Shown: positions 18,188 through 27,079 of the stretch, piece by piece
How the letters are laid out: each line of letters starts with the position of its first letter
Numbering within the stretch: the stretch's first letter is position 1
DNA from: GCA-003244245 sp963823755
Lineage (GTDB): Bacteria > Actinomycetota > Actinomycetes > Mycobacteriales > Pseudonocardiaceae
Length of the DNA: 64,000 nt
Reading direction: 5' to 3'
Assembly: GCA_963823755.1 (NCBI GenBank)
Contig: CAWGMP010000028.1
Span: 1 to 64,000, forward strand
Position numbers and translations under genes: made by a program
The notes under the pieces: model-generated
Databases searched by the model: none
The model's input: the letters and a program-made list of their open reading frames with translations, nothing else
Told to the model about the DNA's origin: nothing

Positions 18188-18527
18188 GCCGTCGCGACGA
18201 CCAACGGTCGGCCGACATCCCTGCCGCTGCTGCTGTCATCGACGACCACATTACGCGAGGCAATCTCGATGACGGGCTGGTGTTCGACGCCGTACGAGTT
18301 CGTCTCATCGAAATTGGCGAAGCAGTCAAAGCTATCGATCCCGAGCTGCTCGCGCGGGAACCAGCTATCCCCTGGATTGATGTCGCCGGCATGCGCAACC
18401 ACCTCGCCACCGGTACTTCGATACTGCCCACGGAATCGTGCAGGCCACCCTCTCCGGGGACTTACCACCCCTCGTGGCCGCGGCCAAGCGACTCCTCGAT
18501 CATCTTGCTGTTGATTCCCCGTCGTGA
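18184..18527 (+). pseudogene. HEPN toxin (HepT-like), frameshifted at the catalytic motif
   Basis: Translation from 18184 gives the HEPN fold: RSADIPAAAAVIDDHITRGN, DAVRVRLIEIGEAVKAI and PAIPWIDVAGMRNHLA. The RNase motif Rx4HxY should continue as HRY. One C is missing near 18406, so the frame instead runs into TGTSILPT. The lost frame continues perfectly as HRYFDTAHGIVQATLSGDLP and ends at the TGA at 18525-18527. The toxin has therefore lost exactly its catalytic His and everything after it, while the neighbouring transferase domain is intact. HEPN toxins cleave or otherwise disable RNA. Confidence 0.85.
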
Positions 18528-18960
18528 CCGTCGATACATACGCAGCTTAGCCTCGCGAGCGCAACCACGGGCGAGCAAAATGCCAGTTAGGCGCTTGGGG
18601 TCGTCCGATTGACAAAAAGTTGTCGATGTCGCGCCTATGTGTCAATCTCGGAGGTGAACCCTTCCGTAACTGAGGGAGAACAACCGACTTGCCGGTACAA
18701 CCCAATATCGCCGGCTGTCGCATATCCAGCCACAAGGGAAGCAGAGATCTCGTCTCCAGCGGAGACCATTAGGGCGATCTCTCGGATGGGCGACCGTTGG
18801 CCCTGATCGGCTCGTGCCGTCTACCTGCGTAAACGCAACAATGCGCAGGTGGGGTGGGAGCTGTGCGCATACCTTGCCAACAACGCCAGGCGGGTCATCA
18901 AACGCGCCCGTTAACCAGAGCTGCCCGGTCATCCCTGAAGGAGTGGGGCCATGTCTAGCG

Positions 18961-19167
18961 GGGGCAGAGGGGTGCGGCTCTCAGCCCGCCTCTGTGGGTC
19001 TCAATTCTCCTCAGATCGTCGCCAACCGCCGCTAGCTCACTCAGCGCGGCAGCACGTCACAACGCGTTGCCGAATAGGGCTCTAATGGATCTGTCGCCGC
19101 CCGCGGCGGCGCGGACGTGGTTGAGTCCGTCGCGCTACTCGTTTGCCCGCCCAGGCCGGTCCCGCTC
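18961..19167. repeat. Dispersed noncoding repeat, copy B
   Basis: Second copy of the sequence at 8360-8573, in the same orientation. Shared blocks include CTCTGTGGGTCTCAA, GCGCGGCAGCACGTCACAAC and GGCCGGTCCCGCT. The GCTAGC region is shorter by one 4-base unit. No tRNA fragment precedes this copy. Confidence 0.8.
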
Positions 19168-19497
19168 GCGCGGTCGCCACCGGCGTCGACCGACCGGCCC
19201 GCACTATGCGCCTACGTCGCGGCCTGGCGTAGGTGACCACAGCGGGCGTCATAGACGATCTTGACCTTATCGTCCGGGATCGCCCCCCTGGCGCCGGCGC
19301 CGTCACGATCAGCTTCGCCGTCGCAGGACGAACAGCTTTGGCCTTCGACCGCACTACCGCGACGACATCGCTGTCACGACCAAATGGAGGCAGGAAGAGC
19401 CGATCAAAACCGCGCCACTGACCTGACCAATCTCAGCAGCGCCATCAACTGAAAGTGGATCAAAGCTGCATACCGTTCAAAGACTGGAGGCATTGGG

Positions 19498-19560
19498 GTG
19501 GTTCTCGTCCAGGACCCGCCGCAGTCGGTCAGGGTGTTCTCGTCCACGTTGCGGGGGCCG
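19498..19560 (-). pseudogene. Scrap of a TPR-repeat gene
   Basis: The minus strand here reads LRRVLDENHPNASSL and then a stop, preceded in another frame by a DENTLT-like stretch. This matches the junction DTLTRLRRVLGDDHP of the TPR genes at 1-865 and 7533-7727. It is short, so chance similarity is possible. Confidence 0.45.
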
Positions 19561-19754
19561 CCCCTACTCATCCGAGGCGAGCAGTTACCGGCGACGCGCC
19601 TGAGTGATGAGGAGGCGTTGCACCCGGTAGCGGGGGCGCCACTGCCTGCTTACCAACTTAAGAGTAGGGAAACTAAACGAAAATTTCGGTATCAGAACGG
19701 CCTGAGCGGCATCTACTCTTGTAAGGGGACCACCGAACTCAACACGGGGTCGAA

Positions 19755-20507
19755 ATGCCTGCTCGGGGACGACGCGCACCGCTGATCTGCTCGGCGCTGC
19801 TGAGCGTACTATTGATTTCTTGCGGCAGCCCACCAGTATACGTGGTCGCACCGGCGGCCGCACCCGCACCGCGGGGCGGACTTCAAGAGGAGGCCCCACC
19901 CCCGCCGGTGGAGGCGGCGCCAGTCCAACAGGCACCAGAGGCCATAGCCCCACCCGCACCCAGGGCCGCGGCCCCACAGGCACCGGCGCCCGGCCGAAGG
20001 CTGCCGGATCCCGAGCCCGTACAGCGGCGGGCCGGGGGGCGCCCGCCCGGTATTAGAGCCCCGGACATACCCCAACCAACACATGATCCGCTGAACAAAA
20101 ATGATTGGTTGGGTAGTATCAACAATGCGTGCGGCCACGCGGGCCCGAGGTGCGTACGTGTTGAATTCATATTTTATAAAAATGACCAAGCTGGAAAAAT
20201 GAAGGAAATTTCTGATCCGCAGAACTACAGCAACTGTCATGTCACAGGCAGGACTCCCTCGGGCCAGTACATGGAGTTCGGAAGCTCGTTCAGGGTAGAA
20301 GTCCTCTGTACCGCGGATGGGTCGTCTCCGCCGGGCACGCCGCCGGATAACAACATACCAGGAACACGGTCGGATAAAAGCACGAAAAGCACGCAGTCGG
20401 ATAAGAAAGACAAGAAAGTTACGCAGTCGGATAAGAAAGGTAAGAAAGACACGCAGTCGGATAAGAAAGGCGAGGCCAGGACGCCGGATGGGGGGTCGGG
20501 AGGATGA
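19755..20507 (+). CDS. Lipoprotein of unknown function, Pro-rich with Lys/Ser/Asp repeats
   Basis: 250 residues. The N-terminus (RGRRAPLICSALLSVLLISC) is a lipoprotein signal peptide with lipobox LISC, giving a lipid-anchored extracellular protein. Residues about 30-110 are Ala/Pro-rich and disordered. Residues 110-190 form a small domain with three or more Cys (INNACGHAGPRCVRVEFIFY, then NYSNCHVTG and VEVLCTADG), probably disulphide-bonded. The tail carries three or four copies of TQSDKKGKK-like units. Its DNA is lower in GC than its neighbours. The stop overlaps the next start by 4 bases, so the two are co-translated. I do not recognise the domain. Confidence 0.75.
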   Translation: MPARGRRAPLICSALLSVLLISCGSPPVYVVAPAAAPAPRGGLQEEAPPPPVEAAPVQQAPEAIAPPAPRAAAPQAPAPGRRLPDPEPVQRRAGGRPPGIRAPDIPQPTHDPLNKNDWLGSINNACGHAGPRCVRVEFIFYKNDQAGKMKEISDPQNYSNCHVTGRTPSGQYMEFGSSFRVEVLCTADGSSPPGTPPDNNIPGTRSDKSTKSTQSDKKDKKVTQSDKKGKKDTQSDKKGEARTPDGGSGG

Positions 20508-21589
20508 CCGCCGTCGCCGCGTCGCGCGATGACGATTCCGCGGAACCGGCTACCGTAGCGAAATCGCCTATAGTGAGTGTTCCTCACACGCCGGCAAAGG
20601 TCAAGATATCTGGTGTCGATGACGAGCCCAACAGAGGGGAAGCTCGGCAGCCAGACGCCACTGGCTTCGCCGAATCGACTGAGTTTGAAGCCGCCGCCGC
20701 GCTGCCCCAGGTCTTGAAGATCCTCGGAACGGTTGTCGCTCCTACAACGCTGCTGACGGCACTACTGTTTTACTTCGGGTTAATGTTCGCTGTCGGGTAC
20801 TTTCGATATTTCAACGTCAATTTCACGGTCCTCAACCTGCCGGTCCAAGATTATCTCATCCTGAGCGTCGACGGCCTGATCATTCCACTGGTCTATGCCG
20901 TGGGAATTACGCTATTGGCACTCTGGCTCTACCAGCTCCGGCTGGAAACGCTCTCCTCCGAAGTGCGGCGAATCGTGCTGCGCGCCGTGATGCTGTTTGC
21001 GGCCATTGCCGGGGCAGTCTTGGTGAGCCTGGCGATGGCCAATGCTGTCTTCGGGATCTCCGTATTTCCAGCGACTTTTTGGGAGGCTCGCGGACTCAGC
21101 CTCTCGATAGGCGTCCTACTTCTGGCCTACGCCGGCCGACTGCGGCGGATTCTCGCGGTGGAACGACGACCACGGCAGGTACTAAGGCGAGTGCCGGAGG
21201 GCGTGCTCGTTGCGAAGTGGGGCGCGCTCTTCATCATAGTGAGTGTGGGACTGTTCTGGGTGGTTGGAAGCTACGCAATCGGTGTTGGAGAGGGGCGTGC
21301 GCAAGAACTCGCGGCCTACCTGCCTTGCTCTCCGGATGTGGTGCTTTACAGTCAGAAAAGCCTGAACCTGCAAGGAGCAGGTTTGCGAGAGGTAATCGGC
21401 CAAAATCCTGACGTCGCCTATCGATTTCGCTACGATGGGCTCAAGCTCGTGCCGCAGTCCGGAAACCAGTACCTCTTCCTCCCCGCCGATTGGACACACG
21501 TGGATGGCGACGCCATCTTAATTCCCCGCAGCGAAACGATACGGCTGGAGTTCGGCCCGCCTAGCCAAGTACGGAATGCGGGCTGTTGA
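20504..21589 (+). CDS. Multi-pass membrane protein of unknown function
   Basis: 361 residues. An acidic cytoplasmic N-terminal tail of about 70 residues is followed by five or six membrane segments: GTVVAPTTLLTALLFYFGLM, LIIPLVYAVGITLLALWLY, AVMLFAAIAGAVLVSLAMA, GLSLSIGVLLLAYAG and LFIIVSVGLFWVVGSYAIG. The C-terminal domain of about 110 residues, after the last segment, contains single Cys residues and a beta-rich pattern (YRFRYDGLKLVPQSGNQYLF). Overlapping ATGA with the lipoprotein suggests a two-gene operon and a physical complex at the cell surface. I recognise no family. The pair is intact in a region where most genes are broken. Confidence 0.75.
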   Translation: MTAVAASRDDDSAEPATVAKSPIVSVPHTPAKVKISGVDDEPNRGEARQPDATGFAESTEFEAAAALPQVLKILGTVVAPTTLLTALLFYFGLMFAVGYFRYFNVNFTVLNLPVQDYLILSVDGLIIPLVYAVGITLLALWLYQLRLETLSSEVRRIVLRAVMLFAAIAGAVLVSLAMANAVFGISVFPATFWEARGLSLSIGVLLLAYAGRLRRILAVERRPRQVLRRVPEGVLVAKWGALFIIVSVGLFWVVGSYAIGVGEGRAQELAAYLPCSPDVVLYSQKSLNLQGAGLREVIGQNPDVAYRFRYDGLKLVPQSGNQYLFLPADWTHVDGDAILIPRSETIRLEFGPPSQVRNAGC

Positions 21590-21709
21590 TACACAAAGAG
21601 GTCAACCCTTCCGAGAGTGAAGATGACTCGACTCGCCAGGCTGCGGGCGAATAAGCCTAGCGCTCACCGACCTCGTGCACCGTACACAAAGGGCCGCTGG
21701 TTCTAAACT

Positions 21710-21930
21710 GTGCAACTGCGACAGAATTCGAACTGCATTCCCGCCTTGGAAGCTGGTGCGACACCCCGCCTACGCGGCCACCGGGTCGGGCAAAAACTCT
21801 ACAGAATTCGTCGGTCTGACCTAGATCACTACATCCGGTCGGCTAAGGAGCAGACCGGCGGCATATCTGAGGCCCCCGCGACGCGCGGTTTACCGGACGT
21901 TGTCAAGCTATTGGCTGATAGGAATGTCCG
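21710..21930 (+). pseudogene. Excisionase-like helix-turn-helix gene, interrupted by ISL3 element
   Basis: The segment RGHRVGQKLYRIRRSDLDHYIR matches the second half of MerR-like excisionase HTH domains (usually RVGRxxRIxxxDLxxY). The first recognition helix upstream is poorly preserved. The frame enters the ISL3 end at 21931. On the other side of the element the frame continues from the duplicated target (RG-SLGSGWGGC) for a short way. It was probably the excision factor of a lost integrative element. Confidence 0.5.
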
Positions 21931-23344
21931 GGCTCTTCGCTGTTTTCAGTGGGTTACTCAGCGTGAGGTCATGTAGGCGGGTGTGGGGTTGGCGAGGGTG
22001 GGTAGCTGGAGTTTGGCTGCGGTGAGGTAGACGATGGTGATCATCTTGGTTTTGTTGCGGTAGCCCCGGGCACGGGCTTTGGCGGCCTGGACCAGGGAGT
22101 TGATCCCTTCGAGCAGGCCGTTGCTCAGGTGGTTTTTGTGCCAGGCGATGATGCCCTCCCAGTGCTTCTCCACGAGGGCCACAAAGTCCTTGATGGGTTG
22201 CAGGCGGGAGCGTTTGGCGCCGGAGCACCAGCGCCGGAGGTATTCGGGCGCGTAGCTGGGGTCCTGGTCGTAGAAGGTCTGGAAGTCCTCGCGCCAGCGC
22301 AGTGCCCGTGCGGTGGCCAGCTGCGCCGAAGGGCGCATCAGCCGGTGAAGCTCGCCCTGTTGCCTGGCCGAGAGGTTCGCCCAGTTCTTGAGCCACAGCC
22401 AGCGGGTGTGCTTGAGCTCCGGGCGGGTGGTGACCTCGGTGCGGCGCACGGTGTCGATGGCCTCGCTGAGCTTGGCGGCCAGGTGGTAACGGTCGAAGGT
22501 CATCCTCGCATTCGGCAGGTACTGGCTGATTCCGCTGATGAACGCGGCGCTCATGTCGGAGCTGGTGTCGGTGACCTTGGCCGGGTCGCCGCCGTGGGCG
22601 GCCAGGTCAGCGGCGAAGCGCCCGACGGTCTCGGCGCAGCGTCCCTCGGTGGCGAACATCACCCGGCGGGTGTCGAGGTCGGCGAAGATGCTGATGTAGT
22701 CCTGGCCCTTGCGCGCGGAGGTCTCGTCCATCCCGACCCGCTGCACGCCCGAGCAGTCGAGCTGGTCGCGGGCAGCGAGCACGTGATGTTCCACGATCCG
22801 CCAGATCCTGGTGTCGTGCTCCCGGGTCATCGCGGCGACCTTGGCGATCGGCATCGCCGTGGCGAAGCTGAGCACCAGCGCCTCGAACAGCAGCGTGAAC
22901 CCCGAGCCCGGGCGCGCCCACGGCACGTCCACCTGCCGCACGCCGTGCTCGGGGCAGCGCACCCGCGGCAGGCGGGCGTGCAACAACGCCTTGTGCTGGA
23001 AGAAGTCCAGATGCCGCCACGTCTTGTCCACGGTGTCATGCACCGGGCAGCCACCGTGCGCACAGTCCTTGGCCGGGCACGCGAACCGGGCACCACGATC
23101 GAAACCTAGATACAAATCCAGCTGGGTGGCCCCGGCGTCGAACTCGCTGCGGGTCACCCGCCACGGCCCGCTCAGCCCCAGCGCCGCCGTGAACAACCCC
23201 AGCTCATCCATACCCCTGCGACCCCCTGCTACGCGACCATCACGGACAGTCACACAGCCAACGAAACGTTCACCCCCTCGTCAACCCGCCACGCCGGGTC
23301 CACACGAACTTGATCACCAAACCCACTTGATACAGCGAGGAACC
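21931..23344. mobile_element. ISL3-family insertion sequence with 8-bp target duplication
   Basis: The left end is GGCTCTTCGCTGTTTTCAGT, the typical ISL3 terminus. The right end, as reverse complement, is GGTTCCTCGCTGTATCAAGT. AATGTCCG is duplicated directly outside both ends (21923-21930 and 23345-23352). The element is 1414 bp with one intact transposase, so it is recent and potentially mobile. Confidence 0.95.
21958..23253 (-). CDS. ISL3-family transposase
   Basis: 431 residues with no lesion. An N-terminal zinc-finger region (FACPAKDCAHGGCPVHD with later RCPEHG) binds the ends, followed by an HTH region. The DDE core has Asp in VGMDETSARKG, Asp in TDTSSDMSAAF and Glu in SNGLLEGINS. The C-terminal AKARARGYRN is the family signature. 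A start at the internal ATG of MDELGLF (residue 15) is also possible. Confidence 0.95.
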   Translation of the reverse strand: MTVRDGRVAGGRRGMDELGLFTAALGLSGPWRVTRSEFDAGATQLDLYLGFDRGARFACPAKDCAHGGCPVHDTVDKTWRHLDFFQHKALLHARLPRVRCPEHGVRQVDVPWARPGSGFTLLFEALVLSFATAMPIAKVAAMTREHDTRIWRIVEHHVLAARDQLDCSGVQRVGMDETSARKGQDYISIFADLDTRRVMFATEGRCAETVGRFAADLAAHGGDPAKVTDTSSDMSAAFISGISQYLPNARMTFDRYHLAAKLSEAIDTVRRTEVTTRPELKHTRWLWLKNWANLSARQQGELHRLMRPSAQLATARALRWREDFQTFYDQDPSYAPEYLRRWCSGAKRSRLQPIKDFVALVEKHWEGIIAWHKNHLSNGLLEGINSLVQAAKARARGYRNKTKMITIVYLTAAKLQLPTLANPTPAYMTSR

Positions 23345-23393
23345 AATGTCCGGGGCAGCCTTGGGTCGGGATGGGGTGGTTGTGGCGCTGTGG

Positions 23394-24087
23394 TCAGGCG
23401 GCTGTTGAGGTCAGCCCGGTGATCTGGTTCCAGGTGGTGAAACGTGGGGCCATCTCGTGGTGGTATTGGGCTGCGGTGAGTCGGTGACGGCGGGGCCGGA
23501 AGTGTGGTGCTATCCCGCTGAACGCGGACAAGAACCGTTGCGCGTGGCTGGGCGAGGTGAAGCGTTTCATCGGCTGTTCTCGCTGCCGGGCGGGCTGGTG
23601 GGAGTTCTCTGCCCGGTTGTTCAGATATTTGGATCGGTGGTGCTCCACACCGGGCATCGGCCGTCGGTGGGCCACGCCGTAGCTGGCCAGTTGTCGGTGA
23701 CCAGGACCCGCGGCACAGACCACAACCCCCTCAGCAGCTTACGGAAGAACCTGGTGGCGGCCTTGGCGTCACGCCGGGAGGTGACCAGAATGTCCAGCAC
23801 GGTGCCGTCCTGATCGACAAGACACCACAGATAGTGAGTCTTTCCGTGGATCGTGATGAACACCTCGTCGAGATGCCACTGATCGCCCGGCCGGGCCCGT
23901 CGGCGACGCAGCCCGCTCGCGAAGGCCTGCCCGAACTCGCCACATCACTGCCGGATCGTCTCGTACGTGACCACGACGCCGCGTTGCAGCATCGTCCCCT
24001 CGACCTCGCAGAAGCTGAGCGGGAAGCGGTGATACAGCCACACACAGCGACTGACGATCTCGCAGAAATGATCAACCAGTACCGATG
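23394..24087 (-). pseudogene. IS6-family transposase with one stop and one frameshift
   Basis: The minus strand from about 24087 reads HFCEIVSRCVWLYHRFPLSF and EGTMLQRGVVVTYETIRQ. A TGA then replaces Trp near 23938, and the same frame continues with CGEFGQAFASGLRRRRARPG and DEVFITIHGKTHYLWCLVDQ. After RVLVTDN the frame shifts near 23690. The last part carries GVAHRRPMPGVEHHRSKYLN and NRAENSHQPARQRE, with the catalytic Glu, and ends at 23394. It abuts the ISL3 element's right flank. Confidence 0.88.
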
Positions 24088-24156
24088 AGCAGCCTAGCTC
24101 GACCAGAAAAACACCTAGTCACAAGCCCTGCATCAAGTTTTGGCACGGTACATGGT

Positions 24157-25416
24157 TCAGCCCTGTTCGTCGGGCAGTCGGCCTTGGAGGTAGTCGTCAT
24201 AGGCCAACAGGTCGAGGAATCCGTGGCCGCAGTAATTGAACAGGATGACCTTTTCCTTGCCGGACTCCTTGGCGGCGAGGGCTTCATCGATGACGGCGCG
24301 AATCGCATGTGCGGCCTCTGGTGCGGCCACCCTGCCCTCGGTGCGGGCGAACTGCACGGCTGCCTCGAAGACCTTTCCCTGCGGGTAGGCCACCGCCTCC
24401 ATCCGACCGTCGCGGACAAGGGCGGAGATTATCGGGCTGTCTCCGTGGTAGCGCAACCCGCCGGCGTGGATCTTCGGTGGCACGAAATCATGGCCCAGGG
24501 TGTACATCGGCAGCAGCGGTGTGAAGCCGGCGGCGTCTGCGAAGTCGTAATCAAATCGACCTTGGGTCAGGGTAGGGCAGGACAGCGGCTCGACGGCGAG
24601 CAGCCGTACCTGCGCTTCGGGCACGAACGGAAACGAGATGCCGCCCAGGTTGGAGCCGCCACCGCAGGACGCAATCACCACGTCAGGCAGGCCCTCATCG
24701 GCCAGTGCGAGCTGCTCACGAGCCTCAAGCCCGATCACTGTCTGGTGCAGCAGTACGTGGTTGAGCACGGAACCAAGCGAGTAGTGGGTATCCGCGCGGC
24801 TCACGGCGTCACGCACTGCGTCGGAGATCGCGGTGCCCAGCGACCCGGGGTGGCCGGGATCATCGACGTGTGAGGGCACCACCGAGCCGCCCCACATCTC
24901 TGTGATCACCCGTCGGTACGGCTTTTGCTCGAAACTGGCCCGGACCATGTACACCATGCATTCCAGATCGAACTGCGCGCACGCGAACGCTAGCGCGCTG
25001 CCCCACTGGCCGGCGCCGGTCTCAGTGGTCAGTCTGCGTACGCCCGCTTGAGCGTTGTAAAACGCCTGTGCCACGGCGGTGTTCGGTTTGTGACTACCCG
25101 CCGGGGACCCTGACTCGTCTTTGAAGTAGATCCTGGCCGGGGTGCCCAGCGCCCGCTCCAGACGCATCGCGCGCACCAACGGGGTAGGCCGCCACAACCG
25201 TAGAACATCAAGCACCTCGCCCGGTACGTCGATCGAAGGAGCGGTCGTCATCTCCTGCTCGATCAGCGCGGCCGGAAACAGCGGCGCCAAGTCATCCGGG
25301 CCGAGGGGTTCCCGGGTCACTGGGTGCAACGGCGGCTGCAGCGGGGTCAGCAGGTGCGGGACGACGTTGAACCAGATTGACGGGATCTGCCCAGGTGGCA
25401 ATGTCCAGCGGGTCAT
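24157..25416 (-). CDS. TrpB2-type tryptophan synthase beta-like enzyme
   Basis: 419 residues with the PLP-binding Lys at about 110 in GSPAGSHKPNTA. The phosphate-binding loop is SCGGGSNLGG, and the catalytic-site segment is TETGAGQWGSALA. The extended N-terminus (WTLPPGQIPSIWFNVVPHL) and the Arg-rich COMM region mark the TrpB2 class, which works without a dedicated alpha subunit. TrpB2 enzymes condense indole with serine; in many actinobacteria they are a second, salvage-type copy. The gene is alone on its strand, between the IS6 remnant and a noncoding region, with no trp neighbours. Confidence 0.9.
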   Translation of the reverse strand: MTRWTLPPGQIPSIWFNVVPHLLTPLQPPLHPVTREPLGPDDLAPLFPAALIEQEMTTAPSIDVPGEVLDVLRLWRPTPLVRAMRLERALGTPARIYFKDESGSPAGSHKPNTAVAQAFYNAQAGVRRLTTETGAGQWGSALAFACAQFDLECMVYMVRASFEQKPYRRVITEMWGGSVVPSHVDDPGHPGSLGTAISDAVRDAVSRADTHYSLGSVLNHVLLHQTVIGLEAREQLALADEGLPDVVIASCGGGSNLGGISFPFVPEAQVRLLAVEPLSCPTLTQGRFDYDFADAAGFTPLLPMYTLGHDFVPPKIHAGGLRYHGDSPIISALVRDGRMEAVAYPQGKVFEAAVQFARTEGRVAAPEAAHAIRAVIDEALAAKESGKEKVILFNYCGHGFLDLLAYDDYLQGRLPDEQG

Positions 25417-26149
25417 CCTCAGGTGCTCCTGCTCGCCACGGAATAGTGCGCCGAAAGCCTAACAGTCGGGGCAGCGAGCCCGTCTCAGGTTGGTGTGTGC
25501 ACAGGAGAAGCTCAGTGACTGTCCCTTGACACCCCACGCCTGTGCTCAACGACTACGCCGCCACAAGAAGCCCTGTGACTATGTGACTAACCGCGTGTTT
25601 CTCGTACCTGGTCTCCAGCTCAGGGATCCACCACGCCAATCTTATGATGATAACGCTCTCCCGTGAACGTGCGCATGAGAAAATCGAGCAGCTGACGGGT
25701 ATTCGTTTCGGTGTGGCCGACCACCGCAGCGACCACCGCTCGTCGACCTCGGCACGCTACCGGCTGCACATCCGGTGGCCTGGACCGGGAGGTTGCGGCC
25801 GAGGTAAGCTGTCGGGCCGGTCGTCACCTCTCGCCCGACGACAGCGGTGACCCTAGCCGAGCATTTCGCAGCGCTGCGTGACATGTTCGGGTGAGCACTG
25901 GTGCGGATCGGGAATTCCCGAGTCAGCAGGGAGATCCAGCCATGGGCGCGCGCCACGACGAGTTACGGTTGTGCTGGCGCTGGGGGACCAGAGGCTGTCT
26001 GTCAGCGAAAGCGGCACGACGAGGTCGCATTGGTCGAGGCGCTGATCTTTTATGTGTTTCGGATGGCGGTGATGATTTGTGACGCCCAGGTTGACGGTGG
26101 GTGATGTCCTGATAGGTCGGCGATGCATTGAAGACGCGCTTGTTGTTCT
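25417..26149. other. Noncoding stretch, nothing recognised
   Basis: No gene with codon bias on either strand. Local GC falls near 25570-25700. It contains the promoter region of the leftward trpB2 gene at its left edge. Confidence 0.4.
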
Positions 26150-26530
26150 TTAGGTGAGAACGTCAAAGTCAAGACCAGTTTGTTTGATGAGATCTTCAGG
26201 TAAGTGTGGATCGGTGAGAAGTGCTGCCGCGTCTAGCTCTTGGGCGACGCCGGTGTGGTGTGAGAGCGCCAGTAGACCGGATCCCCCCGCGGCTGCTTGT
26301 GTAGCGATGAATTCCTTGGCGGTCAGGTTCGTACCGTCTTGTAGGGAGGTGGCCCAGAAGACGTCTGCTACTGGATAGCTGTCGATCACCTCGGTGAAGG
26401 GTAAGGCGTGGGGCACGTATTCAATGGGTTGCCAACCGTCCGCGCTGCAAGCCCAAGCTGTGATTCGCCGTTCAAGCTCTCGCCTGGTCGCATCGTAGGC
26501 GGTAATTCCAGGCTCGGGCGGAGCGCACAC
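26150..26530 (-). pseudogene. GT20 (trehalose-phosphate synthase-like) C-terminal fragment
   Basis: 126 residues that correspond to the last part of a GT20 glycosyltransferase: ITAYDATRRELERRITAWA, PIEYVPHALPFTEVIDSYPV, then ADVFWATSLQDGTNLTAKEF and a typical GVAQELDAAALLTDP donor-binding end. OtsA-type enzymes are near 480 residues, so about two-thirds is missing and the natural C-terminal tail is replaced by LDFDVLT. The region upstream (26531 on) has no trace of the rest. The donor-site half alone cannot be catalytic. Confidence 0.8.
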
Positions 26531-27079
26531 GAGCCGGAACCGCAGCTTTCCGGCCCTCCGTCTCCGGTGTCCTTACATATCTATGCAGATCACCGGTCAT
26601 AGACACGCACAGTAGGCAGGCTCAGCACCACCCCGTCAGGAACCCCGGCGGTTGTCCGCGGGTGGCCAACGCATCGCCGGAAACCCGGAACCTACGGGCA
26701 GGGCTACCAGCGTCGTGTTGTCCGCGTGCTGTGAGGACCTGGTCAATAGCGGTCACCGGCGGCACGTCGAGGTGCACGCCCCTCGGGTCAGCGGGCATCA
26801 GCTGGCACGGTAGTCAGATTCCCATGCTCGCGACCCACCACAGGTCCCCAGGTGTGCGTGGGCTCCGGGATGGTTCCAGGGTCAGGTACGAAGACCCCGC
26901 CAGCGCCGCAGGGCTGCCGGCGACGGAAAGGGGCCAGCCGCTGGCAGCTCATGGACGTGCTGAATTGTGATAGAACGGTAGAACAGATTAGCCAGCGGAA
27001 CGTCGTCTGGATCAACTGCAACGGAGGAGCGACCGCCGGACGAGGATATGCATGAATGGTAACCAGATGGAGTTTAACG
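26531..27079. other. Noncoding stretch, nothing recognised
   Basis: No supported gene, RNA or repeat. The missing N-terminal part of the GT20 gene would be expected here but is absent. The right end carries the ribosome binding site of the following gene. Confidence 0.4.

Larger units (their letters stand above)
18528..19754. other. Noncoding stretch with a dispersed repeat and small gene remnants
   Basis: No intact gene. It holds dispersed repeat copy B at 18961-19167 and a TPR scrap at 19498-19560. A short plus-strand remnant near 18812-18914 (VYLRKRNNAQVGWELCAYLA, then ARRVIKRAR and a stop) looks like the end of a lost protein I cannot name. Confidence 0.5.

Noticed and set aside
22129..23109. 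326-codon plus-strand frame
   Set aside because: Antisense shadow of the ISL3 transposase.
23394..24087. Programmed frameshifting as the explanation for the IS6 lesions
   Set aside because: A separate in-frame TGA replaces a conserved Trp, so the gene is simply broken.
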